A stretch of DNA of 64,000 nt from Clostridia bacterium (GCA_900770255.1 CAAGJN010000012.1:1-64000), one strand, 5' to 3'; numbered from the stretch's first letter, positions 7,025 through 16,408 are shown. Numbers and translations: made by a program. Notes: generated by a model not told the origin, from the sequence alone.

Positions 7025-9487
7025 TCAGATGCTGTTGAGAAGAGCCGGCAGACCCTTAACAACTGAGGGGATAGCCTTGCCGATAAGGACGAGAATGCCG
7101 CGTCCCATCGGCTTCTTGTCGTTGAGAATGTCAAGAAGCTGTCCTGCAAGCTCCTCGCTGAACACGCCCATGCTCATTGAGACGAAGTTCTTTACGGGAG
7201 TCTGAAGAGCTATCGAGCAGGCCATACCGTCGGTGCCGACAAACTTGCGCAGCAGTTTGCAGAGCTTCGCGCCGTTCTTACCGCAGGCCGCATCTTCGAT
7301 AGTATTCGCAAGCGTGAGATTCGGATAATCCTTGATCTCGCTCTCCGGAATGGCATGGCCTATGAGAGCCTCAAACTGATCGTCGGGGACGTTCATGATG
7401 TCTGCGCTGTAATATGCAGGCATAACGTCGCGAAGATCCTTGACGGGAGCGTCAACGGTGCTCGTGACCTCCACCTCGCCCTCAAGGCGGATGTCGCGGC
7501 TCGAAGCACCGACAAGCAGCTTGTAGGTGTCAGTTTCAACATGCCAGTCGCCGAGATCTACATCATAGAACGCAAATGCACGCTTGCCGAGCTCAATCTC
7601 GATCTCCTTCTCCTCGCCGGCTTTGAGGAACACCTTTTTGAAGCCCTTGAGCTCCTTGACGGGGCGGAATATCGTGCTGTTCTCCTGCGCGACGTAGAGC
7701 TCCGCAACCTCCGCGCCGTCTCTGTCGCCGACGTTTTTAACCTTGAAGCTGACCTTCACGGTGTCGGTGTCCTTGATGCTCTTTGCAGACACCTTGAGAT
7801 CGCTGTATTCAAACTTTGTATAGGACAGACCAAAGCCGAACGGAAAGAGAACGTCCTTTTTGGCGGTGTCGTAATAGCGGTAACCGATATAGATGCCCTC
7901 GCGGTACTCAACCGTAGCGGTATTGCCGGGGAAGTTGTTGTAGCTCGGAGTGTCCTCGAGCGAGAACGGATAAGTCTCCGCGAGCTTGCCGGAGGGGTTG
8001 ACGTCGCCGAAAAGAATATCGGTGACTGCGCTGCCGCCCGCCTCGCCGCCGAGGTAGCTGTTGAGCAGAGCCTTTGTCTCGCCGATCCACGGCATTTCGA
8101 CAACCGCGCCTCCCGCGAGGACGACTACGACATTCTCAGTCACTCCGCGTACAGCGCTGAGCAGCGCGACATGCTCGGGCGGGATGCGCAGATGTGTTCT
8201 GTCAAAGCCCTCTGACTCGAACTCGTCTGTAAGGCCGAGGAACAGGACTGCAACATCAGCCTTCTTTGCGGCCTCAACAGCGTCAGCTATGTAAGTTTCC
8301 GTAGATGTTCTTTTCTCTTTCTTTGTCAGCGCGTAGCCGTCTGCATAGATGACATCAATGCCGTTTTCAAACATTGTGTCAAACGCGCTGTCGAGCTTTA
8401 TGGAATTGACAAGCGAGCTGCCCGCGCCCTGATAGCGCGGCTTTTTGGCCATCTGACCGATGACGGCGACCTTCGCCTTTTTGTCAAGCGGCAGGATATT
8501 GTCCTCGTTCTTGAGAAGAACCATGCACTCGCCTGCGATCTTGCGGGCTGCCGCGTGGTGCTCGGCTGTGTTGTAGCCTGCGCCGTCCTTGAGAACCTCT
8601 TTGGCGCGCATGATGACGTCAATAACGCCGTCAACCATCTCGTTGAGGAAGTCCTCGCTGATCTCGCCGCTCTTGACTGCGTTGTATATCTTCTTGTTGC
8701 CCGCGCCGTTTGAGGTGGGCATCTCGAGGTTCTGACCTGCGAGAAGTCCGGGAACGCGCTCGTTCTCTGCGCCCCAGTCAGTGACTATCATGCCCTCAAA
8801 GCCGAAGTCGCGGCGGAGCACATCTGTGAGCAGCCACTTGTTCTCGGCGCCGTAGACGCCGTTGAGGCGGTTATACATGCACATGATCGTCCAGGGCTGC
8901 GCTTCCTTGACAGCGATCTCAAACGCGGTAAGGTATATCTCTCTGAGCGTTCTCTCGTCAACGACCGCGCTTACGGTCATTCTGCGGGTCTCCTGGTTAT
9001 TGACCGCATAGTGCTTGAGCGAAGTGCCAATGCCCTTTGACTGAACGCCGTTGACAAATGCCGCGGACATCTTGCCCGCGAGATACGGATCCTCTGAAAA
9101 ATACTCAAAGTTTCTGCCGCACAGGGGAGAGCGCTTCATGTTGGTTCCGGGGCCGAGCAGGACCGAAACCTTCTCGGCTACACACTCTTCGCCGAGTAGC
9201 TCGCCCATGCCCTCGATGAGATCGGGATCCCATGAGCATGCGGTGGTTGCCGCGGTGGGATAGCAGATGGCCGGCACGCCGAGCAGGCTGATGCCCTTAG
9301 CTTTCTTGTCTTTGTCGTCCTTGTCTTTGGTGCCCACACTGTTGCGGATGCCGTGAGGGCCGTCGCTCCAGAGAATGGAGGGGATGCCGAGACGCTCGAT
9401 GGCGGCTGTGTGCCAATAGTCGCTGCCGGAGCAGAACGCTACTTTTTCTTCCAGCGTCATTTGCGCGATAAGGTCTGCGTGTTTCAT
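7025..9487 (-). CDS. Glycoside hydrolase family 3 beta-glucosidase
   Basis: 820 residues. Domain order: GH3 N-terminal barrel (about 1-300) with ILWSDGPHGIR, GTSLKHYAVNNQETRR and the nucleophile D237 in GMIVTDWGAENE; GH3 C-terminal alpha/beta domain (about 320-550) with PRYQGAGSS; fibronectin-III-like domain (about 580-670) with AEVAELYVAQ. A C-terminal extension of about 120 residues follows that I do not recognise. No signal peptide, so cytoplasmic: it likely hydrolyses imported beta-glucosides, perhaps supplied by the GPH symporters. AGGAGG lies 7 bases before the ATG. Confidence 0.93.
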   Translation of the reverse strand: MKHADLIAQMTLEEKVAFCSGSDYWHTAAIERLGIPSILWSDGPHGIRNSVGTKDKDDKDKKAKGISLLGVPAICYPTAATTACSWDPDLIEGMGELLGEECVAEKVSVLLGPGTNMKRSPLCGRNFEYFSEDPYLAGKMSAAFVNGVQSKGIGTSLKHYAVNNQETRRMTVSAVVDERTLREIYLTAFEIAVKEAQPWTIMCMYNRLNGVYGAENKWLLTDVLRRDFGFEGMIVTDWGAENERVPGLLAGQNLEMPTSNGAGNKKIYNAVKSGEISEDFLNEMVDGVIDVIMRAKEVLKDGAGYNTAEHHAAARKIAGECMVLLKNEDNILPLDKKAKVAVIGQMAKKPRYQGAGSSLVNSIKLDSAFDTMFENGIDVIYADGYALTKKEKRTSTETYIADAVEAAKKADVAVLFLGLTDEFESEGFDRTHLRIPPEHVALLSAVRGVTENVVVVLAGGAVVEMPWIGETKALLNSYLGGEAGGSAVTDILFGDVNPSGKLAETYPFSLEDTPSYNNFPGNTATVEYREGIYIGYRYYDTAKKDVLFPFGFGLSYTKFEYSDLKVSAKSIKDTDTVKVSFKVKNVGDRDGAEVAELYVAQENSTIFRPVKELKGFKKVFLKAGEEKEIEIELGKRAFAFYDVDLGDWHVETDTYKLLVGASSRDIRLEGEVEVTSTVDAPVKDLRDVMPAYYSADIMNVPDDQFEALIGHAIPESEIKDYPNLTLANTIEDAACGKNGAKLCKLLRKFVGTDGMACSIALQTPVKNFVSMSMGVFSEELAGQLLDILNDKKPMGRGILVLIGKAIPSVVKGLPALLNSI

Positions 9488-9910
9488 GTAGAAACCTCCT
9501 GTTTTTCTTCATTTTATATTTTCAACTATTCGGATATTTCTTTTTTCTGCATACTTATACTATTTTATGCGCAGTCATATAAAACAATTATATCACACAA
9601 CTTTTAAAAAATAAATAAGAAATAGCAAAGAAGAGTGCATATTTTGCACATTTTTGTAATGTATATATTTTCAAAGTCATACACTTTCGCTTAAAATGTT
9701 GCGACATATAGGTAATAGCCGGATTTAAGCGGATTTTTGCTCTGCCTCGTTCTAAGCCTTGAACATGCGGAGCCTTGTCAGATTTACCACGCGAGGCGCG
9801 GACACATTCGGCGTATTCAGCCTTGAGGACGCAAAATGGCGGTAGGTAGCCGTTTATCGGGCAATTTTTTCTGACGGGTGCAACACAAGATATATTTATG
9901 TTGATTTATG
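9488..9910. other. Long intergenic region between divergent GH3 and rsuA
   Basis: No gene found. The part next to GH3 (9500-9640) is very AT-rich and must hold the GH3 promoter; several TATA-like boxes exist on the - strand but no convincing -35/-10 pair was fixed. Positions about 9720-9895 are GC-richer, non-coding, and end in ctgacgggtgcaacaca. A similar end (gcctgaaacgggcgcaaca, - strand) occurs in the argF/his intergenic region near 22840-22860, which hints at a degenerate dispersed repeat. Confidence 0.5.
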
Positions 9911-9939
9911 TTGCCAAGTAAAGCGGTTTATGGTAAAAT
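9911..9939 (+). promoter_or_regulatory. Sigma-A promoter of rsuA
   Basis: TTGCCA (9911-9916), 17-base spacer, TAAAAT (9934-9939) with a TG extended -10 at 9931-9932. The GTG start is 29 bases downstream. Confidence 0.75.
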
Positions 9940-9967
9940 CTTTTTCAGTATCAACGGAGGTGACGGC

Positions 9968-10690
9968 GTGGAGCGGCTTGACAAGACGGTGGCAAAGCAG
10001 ATGAACCTTTCGCGCAGCGGTGCGCGCCAGCTCATACGCAGCGGCGCGGTTGAGCTCAACGGGGAAAGAGTCTTTGCGGCCGATACGCAGCTTGATCTCA
10101 ACACGGATAAGCTTAGCATAAACGGCCGGGCCGTGCCTCTGCGCCGCTTTCTCTATATCATGCTCAACAAGCCCTCGGGTGTGCTCAGCGCCGCGAAGGA
10201 TCCGAAGAGCCCTACTGTTATTGATCTTTTGCCCGATTCCCTGCGCCGCCGCGGCCTTTTTCCGGCAGGGCGGCTCGATAAGGACACTACGGGGCTGCTC
10301 ATCATTACCGATGACGGCGATTTTGCACACCGGCTTATTTCTCCGTCGCACCATGTCTACAAGACTTATGACGCGACGCTTGAGAGCGACTTAACCGAAG
10401 AACAGCTTGATGTTCTCAGATTAGGCGCGACGCTCGGGGACGGTACAAAATGTCTGCCCGCGAGGGTGAAAAAGATAAGCGATGACCCGCCGGCGGTGCG
10501 CGTGCAGATTCGGGAGGGCAAATATCATCAGGTCAAGAGAATGTTCGCGTCGCTCGGCAGCGGCGTCACGGCGCTCGACCGCAGGGCGATAGGCGCGCTG
10601 AAGCTCGACGAGACGCTTGAGCGCGGCGAAGCGAGACTGCTTACGGATGAGGAGCGCGGGCTCATTTTTGCCGAGGCTCTGAGTCTGTAG
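9968..10690 (+). CDS. rsuA: RsuA-family 16S rRNA pseudouridine synthase
   Basis: Predicted to isomerise a uridine in 16S rRNA (E. coli RsuA acts on U516). 240 residues: an S4 RNA-binding domain (about 1-60, ERLDKTVAKQMNLSRSGARQ) followed by the catalytic domain with GRLDKDTTGLLI, catalytic Asp104, and the family segment EGKYHQVKRM. Start is GTG 9968 because GGAGG at 9956-9960 is 7 bases upstream; the longer in-frame start overlaps the promoter. Other RsuA/RluB/E/F relatives are hard to separate by eye; length and lack of insertions favour RsuA. Confidence 0.9.
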   Translation: MERLDKTVAKQMNLSRSGARQLIRSGAVELNGERVFAADTQLDLNTDKLSINGRAVPLRRFLYIMLNKPSGVLSAAKDPKSPTVIDLLPDSLRRRGLFPAGRLDKDTTGLLIITDDGDFAHRLISPSHHVYKTYDATLESDLTEEQLDVLRLGATLGDGTKCLPARVKKISDDPPAVRVQIREGKYHQVKRMFASLGSGVTALDRRAIGALKLDETLERGEARLLTDEERGLIFAEALSL

Positions 10691-10763
10691 CGCGGCTTTC
10701 GGCTGCTGAAATTTGTATGTGAAAAAGGGCGATGCCCATAATTTTATAAAGTGAGGTAACAAT

Positions 10764-11912
10764 ATGTCTGACAAGAGAGAAAACGATCTGAACCTCTTTT
10801 TAAAGGATCAGGACAACTACAGTATCGATACGAGCAAGAAGCTAAAAGTCGGTATCATCGGCTGCGGCTGGATAGCCGGAAACCACATCAGCGAATACCT
10901 GAAAATGCCCGATATTGAGCTCGTCGGCGTAGCTGATCTCATTGACGGCAAGGCTGAGGAGTTCCTCAGAAAATGGAACGCCCCCGAGGGCGTCAGAGTC
11001 TATCGCTCCCACAAGGAGCTCATAGACAATGAAGAGCTCGACGCTGTAAGCGTGTGCACCTACAACATGACCCATGCCGAGTGCACGATCTACGCGCTTG
11101 ATCACGGCGTCAACGTCCTGCTTGAGAAGCCGATGTGCGTCACCCTCGATGAGGCGGTAGAGATCAGAAAGGCCGAGAAGAGGAGCGGAAAGATCGTCTC
11201 CGTCGGCTTCCAGCCCCGCTACAACCCCAATATGCAGATGATCAAATACATAATCGAGTCGGGCGAGCTCGGCAAGGTTTATCACATTCAGATCGGCGGC
11301 GGTAGGCGCAGAGGTATCCCGACCCCATTCGGCACGACCTTCATCGAGAAGAAGACGGGCGGCATCGGCGCGCTCGGCGATATCGGCTGCTATGCGCTCG
11401 ACATGGTGCTCAACGGTATGGGCTATCCCAAGCCGCTGACTGTCACGGGTTTTCTTTCCGACTATTTTGGAAAGGCTGACGATTACAAATACAGGGATGT
11501 TTTCGGCGTTGACGATTTCGCCGCCGGTTTTGTGCGCCTTGAGGGCGGTCTGACGATCGATTTCAAGACTGCATGGGCGATGAATGTTGACACCATGGGC
11601 GACACCGTCGTCCTCGGAACAAAGGCGGGGCTCAAGATCCCGTCATCAGGCCATTGGGGCAGCATCGACGCGCCGCTGAAGATATACCGCAACATCGGCG
11701 ACGCCCAGGTCGAGACGGTCGTCCCGATGATTCCCGAGCCCGAGGAGGGAGTTTTCTACTGGAAAGTACGCAAATTCCTTGACGCTGTCAAAAACGGCGA
11801 GGAGGCGCCCGTGCCGACGAGTCAGGCTATATACAACCAGGCGATCCTCGACGGTATCTACCGTTCCGCTCAGGCCGGACATGAGATAGAGCTCGAGATC
11901 CCGGAGGTGTGA
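10764..11912 (+). CDS. Gfo/Idh/MocA-family NAD(P)-dependent oxidoreductase
   Basis: 382 residues. The Rossmann fold begins at residue 27 with KVGIIGCGWIAGNH (G30, G33, G35); the first 25 residues are an extra polar N-terminus. The EKP motif (E121-K122-P123) is conserved in the family for cofactor binding and catalysis. The C-terminal alpha/beta domain contains GGIGALGDIGCYALDMVL with the usual late acid/histidine region altered to DIGCY. These enzymes oxidise or reduce sugars and inositols; the substrate is unknown. Single-gene unit with its own terminator. Confidence 0.88.
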   Translation: MSDKRENDLNLFLKDQDNYSIDTSKKLKVGIIGCGWIAGNHISEYLKMPDIELVGVADLIDGKAEEFLRKWNAPEGVRVYRSHKELIDNEELDAVSVCTYNMTHAECTIYALDHGVNVLLEKPMCVTLDEAVEIRKAEKRSGKIVSVGFQPRYNPNMQMIKYIIESGELGKVYHIQIGGGRRRGIPTPFGTTFIEKKTGGIGALGDIGCYALDMVLNGMGYPKPLTVTGFLSDYFGKADDYKYRDVFGVDDFAAGFVRLEGGLTIDFKTAWAMNVDTMGDTVVLGTKAGLKIPSSGHWGSIDAPLKIYRNIGDAQVETVVPMIPEPEEGVFYWKVRKFLDAVKNGEEAPVPTSQAIYNQAILDGIYRSAQAGHEIELEIPEV

Positions 11913-11919
11913 TGTCGTG

Positions 11920-11956
11920 CAGCCGCCGTCGGAGCATATCCCCGGCGGCTGTTTTT
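11920..11956 (+). terminator. Rho-independent terminator
   Basis: Perfect 9-bp stem cagccgccg (11920-11928) with cggcggctg (11943-11951), followed by five T at 11952-11956. Confidence 0.88.
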
Positions 11957-11988
11957 ATACAAAACCTGAACAATATTGCTATTTGCAA

Positions 11989-12018
11989 TTGACTTATATA
12001 TCTCCGCGAGTGTAAAAT
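11989..12018 (+). promoter_or_regulatory. Sigma-A promoter of hemolysin-III gene
   Basis: TTGACT (11989-11994), 18-base spacer, TAAAAT (12013-12018), 24 bases before ATG 12042. Confidence 0.65.
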
Positions 12019-12041
12019 TTAACGTGAAAAGCGGTGAAAAA

Positions 12042-12716
12042 ATGAAGAGCAAAAACGACGTGGAGCTAATTGAATATACCGTGGCGCAGGATGCGTTGAA
12101 CTGTTCAACGCATGCCGTGGGAGCCGTCATGGGAGTTTTTGTGCTTGTGATGCTGATAAGAAAGGCCGCGCCCCTCGGCTCCGTCAGATACACTCTCTCG
12201 GCGCTGATCTACGGGCTGTCGCTCGTTTTGCTCTACACCGCCTCCGCGGTCTATCATGGCCTGCCCAAGGGGGAGATGAAGCGCGCCGCGCGCATTGTCG
12301 ATCACTCTGTTATCCCGGTGCTCATAGCGGGCACGGCGACGCCCTGCGCAATGATTACGCTCTATGCTTATAACAGAGTCTGCTGTGTCGCCGTCATGAT
12401 TCTCGCATGGGGCAGCGTGCTGTTCGGGCTTGTTGCAAAGCTGTTCTTTTTTCAAAAAACAAAGACGGCCTGCGTCGTCGTCTACATCGTCGCCGGGGCT
12501 GTGATGCTATCATGCTCGCTCGCAGTTATCAACGAGATAAATTTGCATGCGCTGCGGCTGCTTGTGCTCGGCTGTATAGTCTATCTGTCAGGCTCGGTGT
12601 TCTGCGCGGTCGGACGCAGTCATCCGTGGTGCCATGTTATATTCCATATGTTTATCGTCGCGGGCAGCATGATACACGCCTTTGCGATATATAAGCATGT
12701 ATTTGTTCTCAAATAA
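12042..12716 (+). CDS. Hemolysin III / YqfA (PAQR-like) membrane protein
   Basis: 224 residues with about seven hydrophobic helices. Family hallmarks are the conserved histidines in NCSTHAVGAV (helix 1), TASAVYHGL, RIVDHSVIPVLIAGTATP and the C-terminal SHPWCHVIFHMF...HAFAIY. PAQR relatives form a metal-dependent hydrolase-like intramembrane site; the bacterial role is poorly defined and haemolysis is not implied. ATG 12042 is chosen because the upstream in-frame start lies before the promoter -10; the ribosome site (ggtg) is weak. Confidence 0.88.
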   Translation: MKSKNDVELIEYTVAQDALNCSTHAVGAVMGVFVLVMLIRKAAPLGSVRYTLSALIYGLSLVLLYTASAVYHGLPKGEMKRAARIVDHSVIPVLIAGTATPCAMITLYAYNRVCCVAVMILAWGSVLFGLVAKLFFFQKTKTACVVVYIVAGAVMLSCSLAVINEINLHALRLLVLGCIVYLSGSVFCAVGRSHPWCHVIFHMFIVAGSMIHAFAIYKHVFVLK

Positions 12717-12748
12717 ACTATTTTATGATATATAAGGAGGATCTGCCC

Positions 12749-14932
12749 ATGCCCATGAAACACGATTATCACGGCGCGCCCGCATCACTTTCGCCGCGGC
12801 TTATGCGAGTGGCGATGTGCTGCAAAAAAGAGGAAAACCCGGAGAGAGCCGCCGAGCTCGCCGCATTGCCTAAGACGGAGCTTACTCAGGAGCTTAAAAA
12901 GCGGCTTCCGGAATTCTTGAGCGCAGATATGATAACCTGCTGCTGCAGGGATGAGAAAAATGTTCTCTGGCTCGGCACCGAGGAGGGTCTCTGGCGCGTT
13001 GACGAGAGCGAGAAGGACGAACTTGACCGCGTCCAGTGCTTCAGAGCGCAAGCCTATCTCAGGGACAACAGCGTTAAGGCCGTTGAGCCCGACGGCAGCA
13101 ACGGAGTGTGGGCGCTCACCGAGACGGGCTTATCGCATATCGAGATGCGTATGCTCTCTGTCGAGCACAAGGCAAATTTGCTCTCAGAGATGGATGTGCG
13201 GCTCGTGCAGCGACGCGGCATGCTCAGCGGCGCAGATTGGGATGAGGAGAAGAAGCGCTGGGTGCCGCATGAGTCTGACAACGACGGGCTGTGGACCTCG
13301 CTCGTCGCCATGGGCGACATCTGCCGCTACGGCGTGATGAAAAACGATCCCAGGTACACCCCCGAGCAGGTCGAGCATGCGCGTCAGGTTGCGACACGCT
13401 GGACCGAGGCTATCCTGCTGCTCGAATACATACCCTCATGGAAGGGCAAGGTCGCGTCTTTTGTGCGCTATAATGAGCCCGGCACAAACCGCGCTTCAAA
13501 GGTCTATCTCAAGCAGGGAAGGGAGGGTAAGCTCAATATACCCGATGTCGGCCCAGCAGGCTTTATCCACGCTGAACTCGGCCCCGTTGACAAGGACGAC
13601 TGGGCTGAGACCGACGCCGTGCCGGAGATAGTCTTCCGCAACGTTGAGGGCTATATCGCGCGCTCTTACCATGTCAACGATCCGGTCAATGATCCCGCTC
13701 CGCTGCAAGACGGCGTGTTCTTCAAAAAGGTCTATGACCCGGAAGGCAAGCTCGTCAGCGTTCGTATTCCGACGAGCAGCGACAAGGGCGACGATCTGCC
13801 CGCCCTGCTGACGGTTGACAGCAGCAACGATATTCCGGAGCGTCTGCGCTGCCTTTATACGGATGAGATAAACCCCGCGAGCGGCAAGCACTGGGGCGAC
13901 GACGATATAATCTATAAATGCGACACTTCAAACGACGAGCTGACAGGCCATTACGCCATATGGCAGCTTGCATATGACATACTCGGTGAGGACGATCCGG
14001 AGCTGCGCGAGATTATCGCTCAGATCGCCGAGCGCCACGCGAAACATTTTGTGGACAACGGCTATGCACACACCGACGCGGGTGGTCAGCCGACCTCGTG
14101 GGCGCGGATGACCAGGGAATATTATCTTAACAAGGACTGCGAGGGCTATGAGGACGGACCTCTCGGCACGATGATCCTGCTCCAGCTTTTCAAGGTCGCC
14201 CACCACGTCACCGGCAATGAGCGCTGGGAGAAGGAATACCGTAAGCTCGCGCTCGAGGAGCCATATCGATATGCCGATCTCGCCTGCGAGCATTATGAGC
14301 GCTACGAGAACAAGATAAAGGATTTCCTGCACAACGACAGTCTTGACTCCGAGACGCTGTTCCCGATGGTTGTCAAGACGATGAACTATTCGGACACCCG
14401 CATGGCGGCTGTTGCATACTACACAATATCGCAGCTCGAGGATGATCCGGTGCTGCTCGAAAAGTTCAGGCGCGGCGCGGACTGCTGGTGGAGGCTCGAG
14501 AAATACGGCCGCGATATCGAGTGGTCGCTCGTCTATCAGCTCATGTATCCCGATGAGGAGAAATATGACGCTTTCGGCAGACCCTGCAAGGAGGTTCTCG
14601 CATGGCAGGCATCGAGATATCCCGTGAGCTCGCGCGAGATATTCATTGACAACACGACCCGCCCCGACGCATACGAGGAGGACGGCATGCTCTGGTACAG
14701 GGACACGGAGAAACCGATTCCTTATGCAGTAGCGATGGATGAGCGCGGATCGAACGGCACCAACTTCTTTCATGCGCGCCAGGGCAGACCCGAGGGCAGC
14801 AAGGGCATCAACGGCTCCTACAACCTCATAATGCCCTATTGGATAGGCCGCTACAACGGTCTGCTCAAGGAGGAGGGCGAGGGCGGCGACATTACCGCCG
14901 ACGAGCTCGTCGATATCCTCACGAATCAGTAA
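12749..14932 (+). CDS. Large protein with beta-propeller-type repeats, function unknown
   Basis: 727 residues, no signal peptide. Around residues 60-80 the segment NVLWLGTEEGLWRVD, and about 50 residues later GVWALTETGLSHIE, resemble the regulator-propeller (Reg_prop) repeat, W-G-T-x-x-G-L. The C-terminal half (about 400-727) is helical, rich in Trp/Tyr/Glu/Asp and resembles an alpha/alpha-toroid carbohydrate-active protein (GYAHTDAGGQPTSWARM; WWRLEKYGRDIEWSL), but I cannot place it in a known GH or PL family. Start ATG 12749 is 8 bases from AAGGAGG (12734-12740). It lies 32 bases after the hemolysin-III gene and may share its transcript. Confidence 0.7.
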   Translation: MPMKHDYHGAPASLSPRLMRVAMCCKKEENPERAAELAALPKTELTQELKKRLPEFLSADMITCCCRDEKNVLWLGTEEGLWRVDESEKDELDRVQCFRAQAYLRDNSVKAVEPDGSNGVWALTETGLSHIEMRMLSVEHKANLLSEMDVRLVQRRGMLSGADWDEEKKRWVPHESDNDGLWTSLVAMGDICRYGVMKNDPRYTPEQVEHARQVATRWTEAILLLEYIPSWKGKVASFVRYNEPGTNRASKVYLKQGREGKLNIPDVGPAGFIHAELGPVDKDDWAETDAVPEIVFRNVEGYIARSYHVNDPVNDPAPLQDGVFFKKVYDPEGKLVSVRIPTSSDKGDDLPALLTVDSSNDIPERLRCLYTDEINPASGKHWGDDDIIYKCDTSNDELTGHYAIWQLAYDILGEDDPELREIIAQIAERHAKHFVDNGYAHTDAGGQPTSWARMTREYYLNKDCEGYEDGPLGTMILLQLFKVAHHVTGNERWEKEYRKLALEEPYRYADLACEHYERYENKIKDFLHNDSLDSETLFPMVVKTMNYSDTRMAAVAYYTISQLEDDPVLLEKFRRGADCWWRLEKYGRDIEWSLVYQLMYPDEEKYDAFGRPCKEVLAWQASRYPVSSREIFIDNTTRPDAYEEDGMLWYRDTEKPIPYAVAMDERGSNGTNFFHARQGRPEGSKGINGSYNLIMPYWIGRYNGLLKEEGEGGDITADELVDILTNQ

Positions 14933-14944
14933 ACTATAACAAAA

Positions 14945-14978
14945 CGCCGCCGCAGAGCTTTTATCCTCTGCGGCGGCG
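14945..14978. terminator. Bidirectional terminator, propeller gene / his operon
   Basis: Perfect 13-bp stem cgccgccgcagag (14945-14957) with ctctgcggcggcg (14966-14978). On the - strand the stem is followed by TTTTGTTA, making it a good terminator for the his operon; on the + strand the T content is lower. Confidence 0.88.
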
Positions 14979-14996
14979 ATACTTATACGCTGACGG

Positions 14997-15653
14997 TCAC
15001 TTTGTCATCTTTTCCTGCTTTATCTTGTGGTCGATTATATGGCGCGAAGCGAGCTCGCGGTGCACATCCTCAACGGAGATGCCCATCTGTACCATGAGCA
15101 CCATTGCGTGGTAGGCGAGATCGGCAAGCTCGTATACCGTCTCCTTTTTGTCATCCGCCTTGCCCGCAATAATGACCTCGGTGCACTCCTCGCCGACCTT
15201 CTTGAGTATCTTGTCTGTTCCCTTTTCAAAAAGATAGGTTGTGTATGAGCCCTCGGGTCTTGTCTTATTCCTGTCCTCGAGCAGCTCATAAAGTCCCTGA
15301 AGGCTGAACTCCTGAAGCTCATCGCTCTGCCAGACGGGATTTGTAAAGCACGAGTCACTGCCGGTGTGGCACGCGGGTCCGTCCTTTTCAACTACTACCA
15401 CGAGCGCATCGTTGTCGCAGTCGGCGGTGATGCTGACTATGTGCTGGTAGTTTCCGCTCGTCTCGCCCTTGAGCCAGAGCTCCTGACGCGAGCGGCTGAA
15501 AAAGCAGGTCAGCCCCTTCTCCATGGATATTTTCAGGCTCTCTTTGTTCATATAGGCGACGGTCAGAACTTTTTTTGTTATCGAGTCCACGACAACGGCG
15601 GGAATGAGTCCCTTTTCATCGAATTTCAGTTCGTTTATATCAAGCATAATCAT
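14997..15653 (-). CDS. hisI: Bifunctional phosphoribosyl-AMP cyclohydrolase / phosphoribosyl-ATP pyrophosphatase
   Basis: Steps 2 and 3 of histidine synthesis in one 218-residue HisIE fusion. The N-terminal half is HisI (FFSRSRQELWLKGETSGN, metal motif TADCDND, then PACHTGSDSCF). The C-terminal half is HisE (GSYTTYLF, KVGEECTEVIIAGK, ELADLAYH). Last gene of the his operon; its ATG overlaps the hisF stop in ATGA. A terminator follows 18 bases after the stop. Confidence 0.97.
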   Translation of the reverse strand: MIMLDINELKFDEKGLIPAVVVDSITKKVLTVAYMNKESLKISMEKGLTCFFSRSRQELWLKGETSGNYQHIVSITADCDNDALVVVVEKDGPACHTGSDSCFTNPVWQSDELQEFSLQGLYELLEDRNKTRPEGSYTTYLFEKGTDKILKKVGEECTEVIIAGKADDKKETVYELADLAYHAMVLMVQMGISVEDVHRELASRHIIDHKIKQEKMTK

Positions 15654-16408
15654 AACCTCACAATAATATTTTCGTCCCTGAGCCTGCGCTTGAGGTCGGG
15701 GATAGCGATCTCGCCGAAGTGAAAGACCGAGGCCGCGAGACCCGCGTCTATCGTCGGTATCGCCTTGAACAGATCAACAAAATCCTGAACTTTGCCCGCG
15801 CCGCCGGAGGCTATCACCGGCACGTTGACAGCGTCGCAGACTGCTTCCAGCATCTCGATATCGAAGCCGTTCTTGACTCCGTCCGTGTCGATCGAGTTGA
15901 CGACGACCTCGCCTGCTCCGAGTGAGACGCATTTCTTTATCCAGGCTATCGCCTCCATGCCGGTATTCTCTCTGCCGCCCTTTGCAAACACGCGAAACTC
16001 ACCATCCACACGTTTGACGTCGGCTGATAGCACGACGCACTGATCGCCGTATTTCTGCGCGGCCTCGCGTACGAGAGAGGGATCTCTGATAGCACCGGAG
16101 TTCACGCTGACCTTGTCCGCGCCGCATTTGAGCACGCGGTCAAAATCATCGACGGTGTTGATGCCGCCACCGACCGTAAGCGGAATAAATATGGTTTCAG
16201 CGACCTCGCGCAGGATGTCCGTGAACAGCTTTCTGCCCTCGAACGACGCGGTGATGTCGTAGAAAACCAGCTCGTCCGCACCGTTTTCCGAATAGTATTT
16301 TGCGAGCTCAACGGGAGACGAAACGTCGCTCAGTCCCTCAAAATTAACTCCCTTGACCACTCTGCCGTCCTTGACGTCAAGGCACGGTATAATTCTTTTT
16401 GTTATCAT
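15650..16408 (-). CDS. hisF: Imidazole glycerol phosphate synthase, cyclase subunit
   Basis: With HisH it converts PRFAR and ammonia to imidazole glycerol phosphate and AICAR; AICAR feeds the PurH step also encoded in this window. 252-residue half-barrel duplication enzyme. N-terminal RIIPCLDVKDGRVVKGVNF holds the catalytic Asp; PLTVGGGI and VNSIDTDG with the second catalytic Asp are present. Four-base overlaps with hisA upstream and hisI downstream indicate translational coupling. Confidence 0.98.
   Translation of the reverse strand: MITKRIIPCLDVKDGRVVKGVNFEGLSDVSSPVELAKYYSENGADELVFYDITASFEGRKLFTDILREVAETIFIPLTVGGGINTVDDFDRVLKCGADKVSVNSGAIRDPSLVREAAQKYGDQCVVLSADVKRVDGEFRVFAKGGRENTGMEAIAWIKKCVSLGAGEVVVNSIDTDGVKNGFDIEMLEAVCDAVNVPVIASGGAGKVQDFVDLFKAIPTIDAGLAASVFHFGEIAIPDLKRRLRDENIIVRL

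Noticed and set aside
12725..12748. ATG 12725 as start of the propeller gene
   Set aside because: It lies upstream of AAGGAGG (12734-12740); ATG 12749 has proper spacing.
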